DNA from: Candidatus Omnitrophota bacterium | GTDB taxonomy: Bacteria; Ratteibacteria; UBA8468; B48-G9; JAFGKM01 | Assembly (NCBI GenBank): GCA_023819545.1 | Contig: JAMWCA010000053.1 | Location: forward strand, 1 to 8,337 | Length of the DNA stretch: 8,337 nt | Direction of reading: 5' to 3' | Shown here: positions 1 to 6,382 of the stretch, piece after piece | Numbering within the stretch: position 1 is the stretch's first letter | Layout of the letters: every line of letters starts with the position of its first letter | Notes under the pieces: model-generated | Database searches by the model: none | Told to the model about the DNA's origin: nothing | Seen by the model: only the letters and a program-made list of their open reading frames with translations | Program-made: the position numbers and the translations under genes

Positions 1-2
1 AA

Positions 3-578
3 ATAATGGAAAAAGAAGGATATCAAGTTGAAGTTTATAATACTCTTGATATATTTCTTGATGAGAAGAAAATTTCTACAGCAAATTTAATTGTAATAAA
101 CTGGACAATGGGGAAAATAAGTTCGGAACAATTCAAAAATTTAGAAAAATTAATAAGTTCTGGAGTTGGATTTGCTGGATGGCATGGAGGGATGGGAGAT
201 GCTTTTAGAGAAAATACTTCTTATCAATTTATTGTAGGAGGACAATTTGTTGCTCATCCAGGTGGTATAGTTGAATATGAAATAAATATAGTTAAAAAAG
301 ATGACCCAATAGTAAAAGGAATTTCGGACTTCAAAATTAAATCAGAGCAATATTATATGCATATAGACCCATCAAATCAGGTTCTTGCAACAACTACTTT
401 TAAAAATACAGATTTCCCTTGGATTAATGGAACTATTATGCCATCTGTTTGGAAGAGAATCTATGGTAAAGGGAGGGTCTTTTATGCTTCATTTGGTCAT
501 CAAGCAGACGATTTTAAAATACCAGAAGCAAGAGAAATTGTTAAAAGAGGTTTATTGTGGGCAATAGAAGATTTGTAA
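3..578 (+). CDS. ThuA-like domain protein, 5' partial
   Basis: The frame is open to the window edge; the first in-frame ATG is at position 6, but the first strand of the fold expected in this family is missing, so the true start very likely lies upstream. Counting from that Met, the visible 190 residues match the ThuA-like fold (class I glutamine-amidotransferase-like superfamily): GFAGWHGG near 55-62, then FRENTSYQFIVGGQF (68-81) and AHPGG (83-87), EQYYMHIDP (114-122), and a C-terminal block with GKGRVFYASFGH (154-165), DDF (168-170) and RGLLWA (181-186). Proteins of this family are linked to disaccharide and keto-sugar catabolism and often sit beside Gfo/Idh/MocA-type sugar oxidoreductases, but the exact reaction here cannot be told. 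No signal peptide can be judged because the N-terminus is absent. It is separated from pal by a 154-base gap holding hairpin element copy 1 and a promoter-like site, so it probably ends an upstream transcription unit. Confidence 0.85.
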   Translation: MMEKEGYQVEVYNTLDIFLDEKKISTANLIVINWTMGKISSEQFKNLEKLISSGVGFAGWHGGMGDAFRENTSYQFIVGGQFVAHPGGIVEYEINIVKKDDPIVKGISDFKIKSEQYYMHIDPSNQVLATTTFKNTDFPWINGTIMPSVWKRIYGKGRVFYASFGHQADDFKIPEAREIVKRGLLWAIEDL

Positions 579-584
579 AAAAAA

Positions 585-638
585 CTCCCAATTTCACCTA
601 CGAGGTGAAGGCAGGAGATGCAAGCAAGACAAGGGTTT
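585..638 (+). repeat. Intergenic hairpin element, copy 1
   Basis: It begins 6 bases after the ThuA-like stop codon. The perfect inverted repeat TTCACCT-ACG-AGGTGAA occupies 593-609. A second, outer stem CTCC (585-588) with GGAG (614-617) closes around it, leaving a small internal loop. Downstream, AGACAAGGGTTT (627-638) starts 20 bases after the end of the 15-base core, exactly as in copy 2. No run of T follows the hairpin on the + strand, so it is not a classical intrinsic terminator. Related copies lie at 2261-2315 and 6316-6349. Confidence 0.8.
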
Positions 639-658
639 AGAAAAGGGGAAGATAAATT

Positions 659-686
659 TTGTTAAAACAATAAATTATGATATAAT
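659..686 (+). promoter_or_regulatory. Possible sigma70-type promoter for pal
   Basis: TTGTTA (659-664), a 16-base spacer and TATAAT (681-686) form a plausible promoter upstream of pal. A perfect TTGACA (694-699) and a second TATAAT (707-712) lie closer to the gene, but they are only 7 bases apart and cannot be paired with each other. The region is extremely AT-rich, so chance matches are likely. Confidence 0.35.
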
Positions 687-722
687 AAAAAAATTGACAT
701 AAAAGGTATAATAATAGTAAAT

Positions 723-729
723 GGGGGTG
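723..729 (+). promoter_or_regulatory. Ribosome binding site deciding the pal start
   Basis: GGGGGTG can pair with the anti-Shine-Dalgarno sequence CACCTCC using one G-U wobble. It ends 3 bases before the ATG at 733. It overlaps the more upstream in-frame ATG (721) and GTG (727), so it supports initiation at 733. Confidence 0.6.
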
Positions 730-732
730 TAT

Positions 733-1383
733 ATGAAAAGAATGAAGTTAGTTATAATTGGAATTATATTAGTTAATTTTGTTGGTTGTATCTGTCCAAG
801 AAAGAAAATTGTTGAGCAAAAGCCAGAAGAGAAAAAACCAGAACTTGTAAGTATATTAAAACCAGAAGAAACAAAACCACCTGAACAGGCAATGCTTCCA
901 GAAGAAAAGAAAGTTCCTACAGAAGAAGGGAAAGCAACTCCAGAAGAAATTAAAACAGTTATAAAAGGAGAAGATGTTCCGATCACTCCAATACCAACAG
1001 ATGTAAAATTTGTGAAACCAGAAGAAATTAGTCCTGAATTAAAAGAGATATTTCAGAATATTTACTTTGACTTTGACAAATATGATATAAGAGAGGATGC
1101 AGCAAAAACACTTAAAAAAATTGGAGAATATTTATTAAAAAATCAGGATATAAAAATTTTAATTGAAGGTCATTGTGATGAAAGAGGAACAAGAGAATAT
1201 AATCTTGTTCTTGGTGAACAGAGAGCATTAAGTGCAAGAAGATTCCTTATTGTTATGGGTGTATCTCCAAAAAGATTATATACTGTAAGTTATGGAGAAG
1301 ATATGCCAGCAGTTTTAGGAAGCAACGAAGAAGCGTGGGCAAAAAATAGAAGATGTGAATTTAAAATAGAAGTTAAAAAATGA
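733..1383 (+). CDS. pal: Peptidoglycan-associated lipoprotein Pal (OmpA C-terminal domain)
   Basis: Pal anchors the outer membrane to peptidoglycan and works with the Tol complex in outer-membrane constriction during division. From the ATG at 733 the protein has 216 residues: a lipoprotein signal peptide ending at VGC (Cys19), a linker rich in Pro, Glu and Lys (about 24-100), and an OmpA-like domain (about 109-216). The domain shows IYFDFDKYDI, GHCDERGTREYNLVLGEQRA (146-165) and NEEAWAKNRR near the end. Asp149 and Arg164 match the pair that binds diaminopimelate in this family. The upstream in-frame ATG at 721 is less likely, because it would add Met-Gly-Val-Tyr before the signal peptide and has no ribosome site; the G-rich site at 723-729 fits 733. 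The stop overlaps the next start by four bases (ATGA), so the two are translationally coupled. No tolB or tolQRA is visible. The Phe at lipobox position -3 is unusual, though the Cys is clear. Confidence 0.93.
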   Translation: MKRMKLVIIGIILVNFVGCICPRKKIVEQKPEEKKPELVSILKPEETKPPEQAMLPEEKKVPTEEGKATPEEIKTVIKGEDVPITPIPTDVKFVKPEEISPELKEIFQNIYFDFDKYDIREDAAKTLKKIGEYLLKNQDIKILIEGHCDERGTREYNLVLGEQRALSARRFLIVMGVSPKRLYTVSYGEDMPAVLGSNEEAWAKNRRCEFKIEVKK

Positions 1384-2267
1384 GAGAAAAAATTTTTATA
1401 ACAATATTTTCAATTGGTATTGCCTTAATTTTTAATAATTGTGCTGATATTGCTACAAAAGATGATGTTGAAACAACAAAAGAGAAAATAAATAATCTTG
1501 AAGAAAATTTTTATACAGCAATTAAACAAATAGGCGAAAGATTTAACAAAACAGAAATTGAGTATAAACAAAGTGATGAAAAAATTAATAAAAACATAAA
1601 TGAAATAAATGATAAGGTCTTAATTTTAGCAAATGAGATAGGTAATGTGAAAGATGAAATTAAAAATGTAAAAGGGAAAATAGATGAAATCAACTTTGAA
1701 AACTCTGAAAAATTAAAGAAATTGAATGATGAATTTATTGAAAAAAATATTGAGATTAGAAGGGATATTGAAGGAATAAAAAAGGATATAGAAGGGGTTA
1801 AATTAGTTTATAATGACTTATTTTCAAAAACGACTACTATACATCAAAGTTTAATAGAAAGTCAATCAAATATTAAAACAGATATAGTAAATTTGAGAGA
1901 TAGTCAGATGAAAATCGTAGCAACAATGCAAGATTTACCAAACAAGATTGAGCAGATAGATGAAAAAATAAATCAATTGGATAAGAAAATTAATGAATTT
2001 ACAAAGACATTTTTAGAGGAATTGACAAGACATGAAAGTGAGATTTACCAATTGAAAATGCAAACTTCAGAGAAAAAAATAGAACCTACTTTTGAAACTG
2101 TGAAATCTATACTAAAAAGCGGGAAAGAAAAATATCATATAGTTCAGAAAGGAGAATCTTTATCTAAGATTGCGAAAAAATATGATACTTCTGTGAGTGA
2201 AATAAGAAAATTAAACAATTTAAAAACAGATACTGTTTATCCTAATCAAAAACTTCTCATTCCCTAA
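1380..2267 (+). CDS. Coiled-coil lipoprotein with C-terminal LysM domain
   Basis: This 295-residue protein is probably exported and lipid-anchored. Residues 1-20 form a basic then hydrophobic signal peptide followed by Cys21 (sequence IFNNC); Asn at -1 and -2 is a poor lipobox, so plain periplasmic secretion or an uncleaved anchor is also possible. Residues from about 28 to 235 are rich in Lys, Glu, Ile, Asn and Asp with heptad-like hydrophobic spacing, typical of a long coiled coil. Residues 252-295 are a LysM domain (YHIVQKGESLSKIAKKYDTS, then a TVYPNQKLLIP ending), which binds the GlcNAc-containing glycan of peptidoglycan. The gene overlaps the pal stop by four bases and has little ribosome site of its own. 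It takes the place beside pal where CpoB/YbgF is found in many diderms, but it shows no TPR region. An envelope tether or Tol-Pal accessory role is inferred, not shown. Confidence 0.8.
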   Translation: MREKIFITIFSIGIALIFNNCADIATKDDVETTKEKINNLEENFYTAIKQIGERFNKTEIEYKQSDEKINKNINEINDKVLILANEIGNVKDEIKNVKGKIDEINFENSEKLKKLNDEFIEKNIEIRRDIEGIKKDIEGVKLVYNDLFSKTTTIHQSLIESQSNIKTDIVNLRDSQMKIVATMQDLPNKIEQIDEKINQLDKKINEFTKTFLEELTRHESEIYQLKMQTSEKKIEPTFETVKSILKSGKEKYHIVQKGESLSKIAKKYDTSVSEIRKLNNLKTDTVYPNQKLLIP

Positions 2268-2315
2268 ATTTCACCTACGAGGTGTTATTTCGGGATTAAA
2301 GTTAGACAAGGGTTT
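2261..2315 (+). repeat. Intergenic hairpin element, copy 2
   Basis: The left arm overlaps the last codons of the LysM lipoprotein gene. The arms are almost symmetric around the ACG loop (2277-2279): TCCC (2261-2264) pairs with GGGA (2292-2295), AAAT (2266-2269) with ATTT (2287-2290), and CACCT (2272-2276) with AGGTG (2280-2284), separated by a T/C and a TT/TT mismatch. AGACAAGGGTTT follows at 2304-2315. The 15-base core TTCACCTACGAGGTG (2270-2284) is identical in all three copies. Confidence 0.8.
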
Positions 2316-2373
2316 TCAGGATCGGTTATTTAAAAAAGAAGAATTTAAGAAATATAAGATTATAGATGAAAAT

Positions 2374-2403
2374 TTGACAGGAAATGAAGAACAATATTAA
2401 AAT
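2374..2403 (+). promoter_or_regulatory. Probable promoter of the PEP carboxykinase unit
   Basis: A perfect -35 box TTGACA (2374-2379) is followed after 18 bases by TAAAAT (2398-2403), which matches TATAAT at five of six positions. Transcription would begin near 2410, giving an untranslated leader of about 35 bases with the ribosome site TAGGAGGT at 2433-2440. No clear operator-like palindrome is seen in it. Confidence 0.5.
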
Positions 2404-2444
2404 ATAACCAATCTTGAAATTAAAAGAAACTGTAGGAGGTTAAG

Positions 2445-4328
2445 ATGGGGAATTATTATACCCAAATTTTTGAAAAATACTTAAAAAAACAAGAAATTGA
2501 AAAATTGAACAAAATAAAAAATGAGAAAGTTTTAAAATTTATTGCAGATAGTATTTCTTTATGCCAACCTGATAATGTTTTTATATGCAGTGATACACCT
2601 GATGAAATTGCTTATATAAAAAATATGGCGATTGTCAGTAAGGAAGAAAGTGCTGCTTTATTAACACCTGGACACACTTTTCATTTTGATGGATATTATG
2701 ACCAAGGAAGAGATAGAGAGGTTACAAAATTTCTTGTTCCCAAAGGAGATAAATTAAGTCCTGCTTTAAATCAAATTGACAGAGATGAAGGACTTTCAGA
2801 GATAAAAAACCTACTTTATGGTTCAATGAAAAAGAAAACGATGATAGTTAGATTTTTAGTTTTAGGGCCATCAAATTCTATCTTTGCAATTCCATGTATT
2901 GAATGCACTGATAGTTGGTATGTTGCTCATTCAGTAGATTTGTTGTATAGACATGGGTATAAAAAATTTTTAGAAATTGATGATAAGACAGATATTTTCT
3001 TTACTCTTCATTCAGCAGGTGAACTTGATGAGAATATGACAAGTAAAAATTACGATAAAAAAAGGATATATATTGATTATATTGAGAATACAGTTTATAG
3101 TGTAAATACTCAATATGCTGGGAATTCAATAGGTTTTAAAAAACTTGCATTACGGCTTGCGATAAGAAAGGCACATAATGAAAATTGGCTTGCTGAACAT
3201 TTTATGATAATCGGTGTCTATGGTCCAGAAGGAAGAAAGACGTATCTTGCAGGTGCTTTCCCAAGTGCATGTGGTAAAACTTCAACTGCCATGCTTGAAG
3301 GAGAAAAAATACTTTCTGATGACCTTGCTTATGTTAGAAATATAAATGGAATCTGTAGAGCAGTAAATGTTGAATGTGGTATTTTTGGTATAATTCAGGG
3401 AGTTAATCCTATTGATGACCCACTAATATATAAGACAATAACATCTCCAAACGAAATTATCTTTTCAAATGTTCTTGTGAAAGATGGAAAAGTATGGTGG
3501 CTTGATATGGGATGTGAATTGCCAGACGAAGGTATAAATTATTCAGGTAAATGGTTTAAAGGTAAGAAAGATGAAAATGGAGAGGAAATTTTGCCTTCTC
3601 ATAAGAATGCAAGATATACTATTTCACTTAATGCACTTCCAAATTGTGATGAAGAGCTTGAAAATCCTGAGGGAGTTGAACTTGGGGGTATTATTTTTGG
3701 AGGGAGAGATTATCGTGGCTATGTTCCAGTTCAACAAGGTTTTGATTGGGTTCACGGAATAATCTCTTATGGAGTTGCTCTTGAGACAGAGACAACTTTT
3801 GCAATTGTTGGACAGGAAGGGAAATATGAAATTAATATAATGAGTATTCAAGATTTCGTTTCTATTCCACTTGGCAAATATATTAAAGATTATATTGAAT
3901 TTGGAAAAAATTTAAAGAAAGTTCCGCTTGTTTTTGGAGTTAATTACTTCCTTAAAGATTTAAAGACAGGAAATTTTCTCAACTCAAGAAAGGACAAGCA
4001 TATATGGATTAAATGGATGGAATTAAGAGTTCACAATGATGTAAAAGCAATAGAAACACCAACTGGTTTTATTCCAAGATATGAAGATTTAAAGATTTTA
4101 TTTAAAAATGTTTTGAATAAAGAGTATTCTAAGGAAGATTATGTTGAACAGTTTAAAATAAGAGTTCCTGAAAATATTGCTAAAATTGATAGGGTCTTAA
4201 AATTTGTATCCGAAAAAATTGAAGATGCTCCAGATGAAGTTTTTAAAGTTCTTAAAGAGCAAAAGGCAAGATTAATAAAAGCAAAAGAAAAATTTGGTGA
4301 TTATATTTCTCCAGAAAAATTTATATAA
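2445..4328 (+). CDS. pckG: Phosphoenolpyruvate carboxykinase (GTP)
   Basis: The enzyme converts oxaloacetate and GTP to PEP, CO2 and GDP in the cytoplasm, the committed step of gluconeogenesis from C4 acids. The 627 residues fit the length of GTP-type enzymes. Visible sites, assigned by comparison with the recalled rat sequence, are: the P-loop AFPSACGKTS (271-280) with the reactive Cys276; metal ligands Lys232 or Lys233, His252 and Asp293 (in SDDLAY); substrate-loop YAGN (224-227); NAR (388-390); and FGGRD (418-422). The start has a strong site, TAGGAGGT, four bases upstream. The next gene follows after 13 bases and encodes an aspartate-type aminotransferase, which could supply oxaloacetate. 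Oddities: the position of rat Arg87, which contacts substrate, aligns with Tyr57 (EIAYIKN), and FGGRR is FGGRD. These, and the block FDGYYDQGRD (81-90), suggest the long prokaryotic/archaeal-type branch rather than loss of function. Confidence 0.96.
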   Translation: MGNYYTQIFEKYLKKQEIEKLNKIKNEKVLKFIADSISLCQPDNVFICSDTPDEIAYIKNMAIVSKEESAALLTPGHTFHFDGYYDQGRDREVTKFLVPKGDKLSPALNQIDRDEGLSEIKNLLYGSMKKKTMIVRFLVLGPSNSIFAIPCIECTDSWYVAHSVDLLYRHGYKKFLEIDDKTDIFFTLHSAGELDENMTSKNYDKKRIYIDYIENTVYSVNTQYAGNSIGFKKLALRLAIRKAHNENWLAEHFMIIGVYGPEGRKTYLAGAFPSACGKTSTAMLEGEKILSDDLAYVRNINGICRAVNVECGIFGIIQGVNPIDDPLIYKTITSPNEIIFSNVLVKDGKVWWLDMGCELPDEGINYSGKWFKGKKDENGEEILPSHKNARYTISLNALPNCDEELENPEGVELGGIIFGGRDYRGYVPVQQGFDWVHGIISYGVALETETTFAIVGQEGKYEINIMSIQDFVSIPLGKYIKDYIEFGKNLKKVPLVFGVNYFLKDLKTGNFLNSRKDKHIWIKWMELRVHNDVKAIETPTGFIPRYEDLKILFKNVLNKEYSKEDYVEQFKIRVPENIAKIDRVLKFVSEKIEDAPDEVFKVLKEQKARLIKAKEKFGDYISPEKFI

Positions 4329-4330
4329 AA

Positions 4331-4335
4331 AAGGA
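4331..4335 (+). promoter_or_regulatory. Ribosome binding site deciding the aminotransferase start
   Basis: AAGGA lies six bases before the ATG at 4342. It supports that start over the in-frame ATG at 4294, which lies inside the end of the PEP carboxykinase gene and would add 16 residues not expected in the family. Confidence 0.6.
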
Positions 4336-4341
4336 CTGATT

Positions 4342-5487
4342 ATGGAATACTTATCAGAAAGAGCAAAATTATTAAGACCATCAGCAACAATGGCTCTTAA
4401 TAAAAAGGCAAAAGAGATGAAAAGTAATGGACTTGATGTTATAAATTTGACAGTTGGAGAACCAGATTTTCAAACACCACAGGAAATAATAGAATTTGCA
4501 TACAAGGCAATGAGAGATGGTTATACGAAATATACAGAAGAAAAAGGGTTAAAAGAACTAAGAGAAGCAATATGTGAAAAACTTGAAAAAGAAAATAATC
4601 TAAAATATGATGTAGAAGAAATTGTCGTTTCAAATGGGGCAAAACATTCTCTTTTCAACATTTTTCTTGCAATTTTAAATTTAGGAGATGAGGTTATTAT
4701 TCCAGTTCCTTATTGGGTTAGTTATCCTGCAATTGTTTCAATATGTGGGGGTGTGCCGGTGTTCTGTGGATATAATGAAAATTTTAAAATAGATTTAGAA
4801 GATTTGAAGAAAAAAATAACAAGGAAAACAAAAGCACTCATATTGAATAGCCCTTCCAATCCAACAGGTATTGTATATGAGAAAAAAGAACTTGAAGAAC
4901 TTGCTGAAATAATTGTTTCAAACAAAATCTTATGCATATCTGATGAGGTCTATGAAAAAATAATATTTGATAAAGAATTTATTTCAATTGCTTCACTTGG
5001 CAAAGAAATAAAAGATTTAACAATTTTAGTCAATGGTGTATCAAAAACATTTTCTATGACTGGATGGAGGATTGGTTATACTGCTTCAAAAAGAGAAATT
5101 GCCGATGCAATTGGCAAAATACAGGGACAAACTACATCTGCTCCTTCAACTATTTCTCAGAAAAGTTCTGTTTTTGCAATAAAACAAGGTGAAAAATTGT
5201 TTAAGAATATGATAATTGAATTTAAAAAAAGAAGAGATTTTCTTGTTCAGAATCTCTCAAAAGAAATTAAATATCCATATCCTGAAGGTGCTTTTTATAT
5301 GTTTTTAAGTTATAAAAATATTGATTCTATTGAATTTGCTGAAAAACTTCTTTCAGAAAAACTTATTGCTGTTGTTCCAGGAAGTGAATTTGGAGTTGAC
5401 AAATATGTAAGAATCTCTTATGCTGTAAGTAGTGAAGAACTTAAAAAAGCAGTAGAAAGGATAAATGAATTTATAAGGAGATTTTAA
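4342..5487 (+). CDS. aspB: Class I/II PLP-dependent aminotransferase, aspartate type (Ib)
   Basis: This probably moves the amino group between aspartate and 2-oxoglutarate, giving oxaloacetate and glutamate, in the cytoplasm. The 381 residues are close to the roughly 385 of the thermostable Thermus type Ib enzyme. Fold-type I landmarks are all present: LTVGEPDF (36-43), SNGAKHS (98-104), PYWVSYP (123-129), NSPSNPTG (169-176), SDEVYE (200-205) with Asp201 facing the pyridine nitrogen, the PLP lysine Lys235 in VSKTFSMTGWRIGY (233-246), and Arg357 in YVRISY, which binds the substrate carboxylate. The gene lies 13 bases after PEP carboxykinase and its stop shares one base with the next start. Related type Ib enzymes also act on prephenate or aromatic acids, so the exact substrate is inferred partly from the neighbour. 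The symbol is by family resemblance. Confidence 0.88.
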   Translation: MEYLSERAKLLRPSATMALNKKAKEMKSNGLDVINLTVGEPDFQTPQEIIEFAYKAMRDGYTKYTEEKGLKELREAICEKLEKENNLKYDVEEIVVSNGAKHSLFNIFLAILNLGDEVIIPVPYWVSYPAIVSICGGVPVFCGYNENFKIDLEDLKKKITRKTKALILNSPSNPTGIVYEKKELEELAEIIVSNKILCISDEVYEKIIFDKEFISIASLGKEIKDLTILVNGVSKTFSMTGWRIGYTASKREIADAIGKIQGQTTSAPSTISQKSSVFAIKQGEKLFKNMIIEFKKRRDFLVQNLSKEIKYPYPEGAFYMFLSYKNIDSIEFAEKLLSEKLIAVVPGSEFGVDKYVRISYAVSSEELKKAVERINEFIRRF

Positions 5488-6296
5488 TGAAAAAATATAT
5501 ATTTTCTTTTTTCTTCTTTTCAACAATATTTTTATTTTCACAGGTTGAATATAAATTTCAACAAACAAAACCTCTTATCTATTCATTTCAGATAAAAGGA
5601 GATGTTAACTTAAACTACCCGGGGACAAATGAAAAAATCAGTGTTTTAGCGAAAGGAAATTTAAAGATAGAAACACTTGGAATTGAGGAGGATGTTTATA
5701 CTCTTAAAATAACACCTTTTAAAACACTTGTTAAAGTAAATCAAGAGGTAATTGAGGATAAAACAGGGAATGAAACAGAAGTTTCTTCTGTTATAACAAC
5801 TCAATATGTAAAAATCAAGAAAAATGGTGAGATACTTGAAGTTGCAGAGATAAGCAAAGGGATTTTGACTCTTTCTCAGATTTTGAAACTTTTGCCTGTT
5901 TTCCCTGAAAAATTAACCACTGGAAAAAAATGGAAACAAATATTACCTGCTTTTAATTTTCCTGGAATTCCAATGTGTAATCTTGAGTTTAATTATAATT
6001 ATGAGAAAAAAGGAAATTCTGGTTTAATTCAACTTTCAGGTGTTCAAACAATTAAAGAGAAAAGAAAAGATAAAGATACAACAATAACTTTTGATGGGAA
6101 AAATTCTTCAAAAGGTAATTTTATATTTGATGAAATTCAAGGGGAAATAAACAATTTTGATGGGAATTTTAATATTGATTTAAATTCTAAATTTGAGGTT
6201 CCTCCATCTCCTGAAACAAAAGGGGTAAAAGTAGAATCACTTACAATAAAAATTAAACTTAATCTTCAAATAAATTTTTCCAAACTTGCTTCTTAA
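5487..6296 (+). CDS. Secreted or periplasmic protein of unknown function
   Basis: I do not firmly recognise this 269-residue protein. It begins with a very Phe-rich signal peptide (MKKYIFSFFFFSTIFLFSQ), with cleavage probable near residues 18-19, and has no further membrane segment. The rest has alternating hydrophobic and polar residues suggesting beta strands, for example DVYTLKI and KGNFIFDEIQGEI. A LPVFPEKLTTGKKW segment in the middle and a late strand-turn GNFIFDEIQGEI recall DUF6263-like periplasmic proteins (a P-x-x-x-x-x-G-x-x-W pattern, then a phenylalanine-aspartate strand); this is memory of a pattern, not a search result. The start is well supported: TAAGGAG at 5474-5480 lies six bases before the ATG, which overlaps the aminotransferase stop by one base. 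It is therefore co-transcribed with two central-metabolism genes, though nothing shows a shared role. Confidence 0.8.
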   Translation: MKKYIFSFFFFSTIFLFSQVEYKFQQTKPLIYSFQIKGDVNLNYPGTNEKISVLAKGNLKIETLGIEEDVYTLKITPFKTLVKVNQEVIEDKTGNETEVSSVITTQYVKIKKNGEILEVAEISKGILTLSQILKLLPVFPEKLTTGKKWKQILPAFNFPGIPMCNLEFNYNYEKKGNSGLIQLSGVQTIKEKRKDKDTTITFDGKNSSKGNFIFDEIQGEINNFDGNFNIDLNSKFEVPPSPETKGVKVESLTIKIKLNLQINFSKLAS

Positions 6297-6315
6297 AACC
6301 ATTGACACACAACCA

Positions 6316-6349
6316 TCCCCAACCTTCACCTACGAGGTGTTAGAGGTTG
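6316..6349 (+). repeat. Intergenic hairpin element, copy 3
   Basis: The core TTCACCTACGAGGTG lies at 6325-6339, beginning 29 bases after the previous stop codon. The inner stem CACCT/AGGTG (6327-6331 with 6335-6339) is enclosed by a different outer stem, CAACCT (6320-6325) with AGGTTG (6344-6349), with a one-base versus four-base bulge. TCCC (6316-6319) lies nine bases before the core, as in copy 2. The distal AGACAAGGGTTT block is absent or degenerate here, and its place is taken by the promoter of the next gene. Confidence 0.75.
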
Positions 6350-6353
6350 AAAT

Positions 6354-6382
6354 TTGACGAGAATGTTGTTTTCTCGTAGAAT
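6354..6382 (+). promoter_or_regulatory. Promoter of the SGNH hydrolase-MATE unit
   Basis: TTGACG (6354-6359), an optimal 17-base spacer and TAGAAT (6377-6382) each match the sigma70 consensus at five of six positions. Initiation near 6389 would leave a leader of about 26 bases containing the ribosome site GGGAGG (6404-6409). Confidence 0.6.
6357..6377. promoter_or_regulatory. Inverted repeat in promoter spacer, probable operator
   Basis: ACGAGAA (6357-6363) and TTCTCGT (6371-6377) are perfect inverted repeats separated by seven bases. The palindrome starts inside the -35 box and ends at the first base of the -10 box, so a dimeric regulator bound here would block RNA polymerase. Because transcription from this promoter starts downstream, the repeat would not be in that mRNA, which argues for a DNA site rather than an RNA hairpin. 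The regulator is not in the window. Confidence 0.55.

Noticed and set aside
585..617. Copy 1 hairpin as a classical rho-independent terminator
   Set aside because: No run of T follows on the + strand. On the - strand a T-run does follow, but about eight bases beyond the inner stem and there is no - strand gene to end.
618..665. Short ORF of 15 codons starting with ATG after AGGAG, a possible leader peptide
   Set aside because: The AGGAG touches the ATG with no spacing, the start is absent in the other element copies, and GGAG is better explained as the outer stem arm.
694..712. TTGACA and TATAAT before pal as one promoter
   Set aside because: The spacer is only seven bases. Each box may be used with another partner, but not with each other.
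675..986. Minus-strand open frames, including this one and others across pal, the aminotransferase and the SGNH gene
   Set aside because: They lie antisense to genes with clear family matches, have no ribosome sites worth noting and show low-complexity translations.
2223..2399. Open frame running through copy 2 and ending ENLTGNEEQY, a possible gene remnant
   Set aside because: It has no ATG, runs through the hairpin element and contains the promoter-like TTGACA. Purine-rich AT-rich DNA often gives Lys/Glu-rich open frames by chance.
6302..6307. TTGACA just after the secreted-protein gene
   Set aside because: Nothing like a -10 box lies 16-18 bases downstream; that position is the GC-richer hairpin core of copy 3.
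585..6349. Hairpin copies as integron attC sites between gene cassettes
   Set aside because: The GTTRRRY and RYYYAAC ends expected of attC are not present in copies 1 and 2, the units are multi-gene operons of housekeeping type, and no integrase is seen.
585..6349. Hairpin copies as CRISPR repeats
   Set aside because: The copies are 1.7 and 4.1 kb apart with whole genes between them, not regularly spaced by short spacers.
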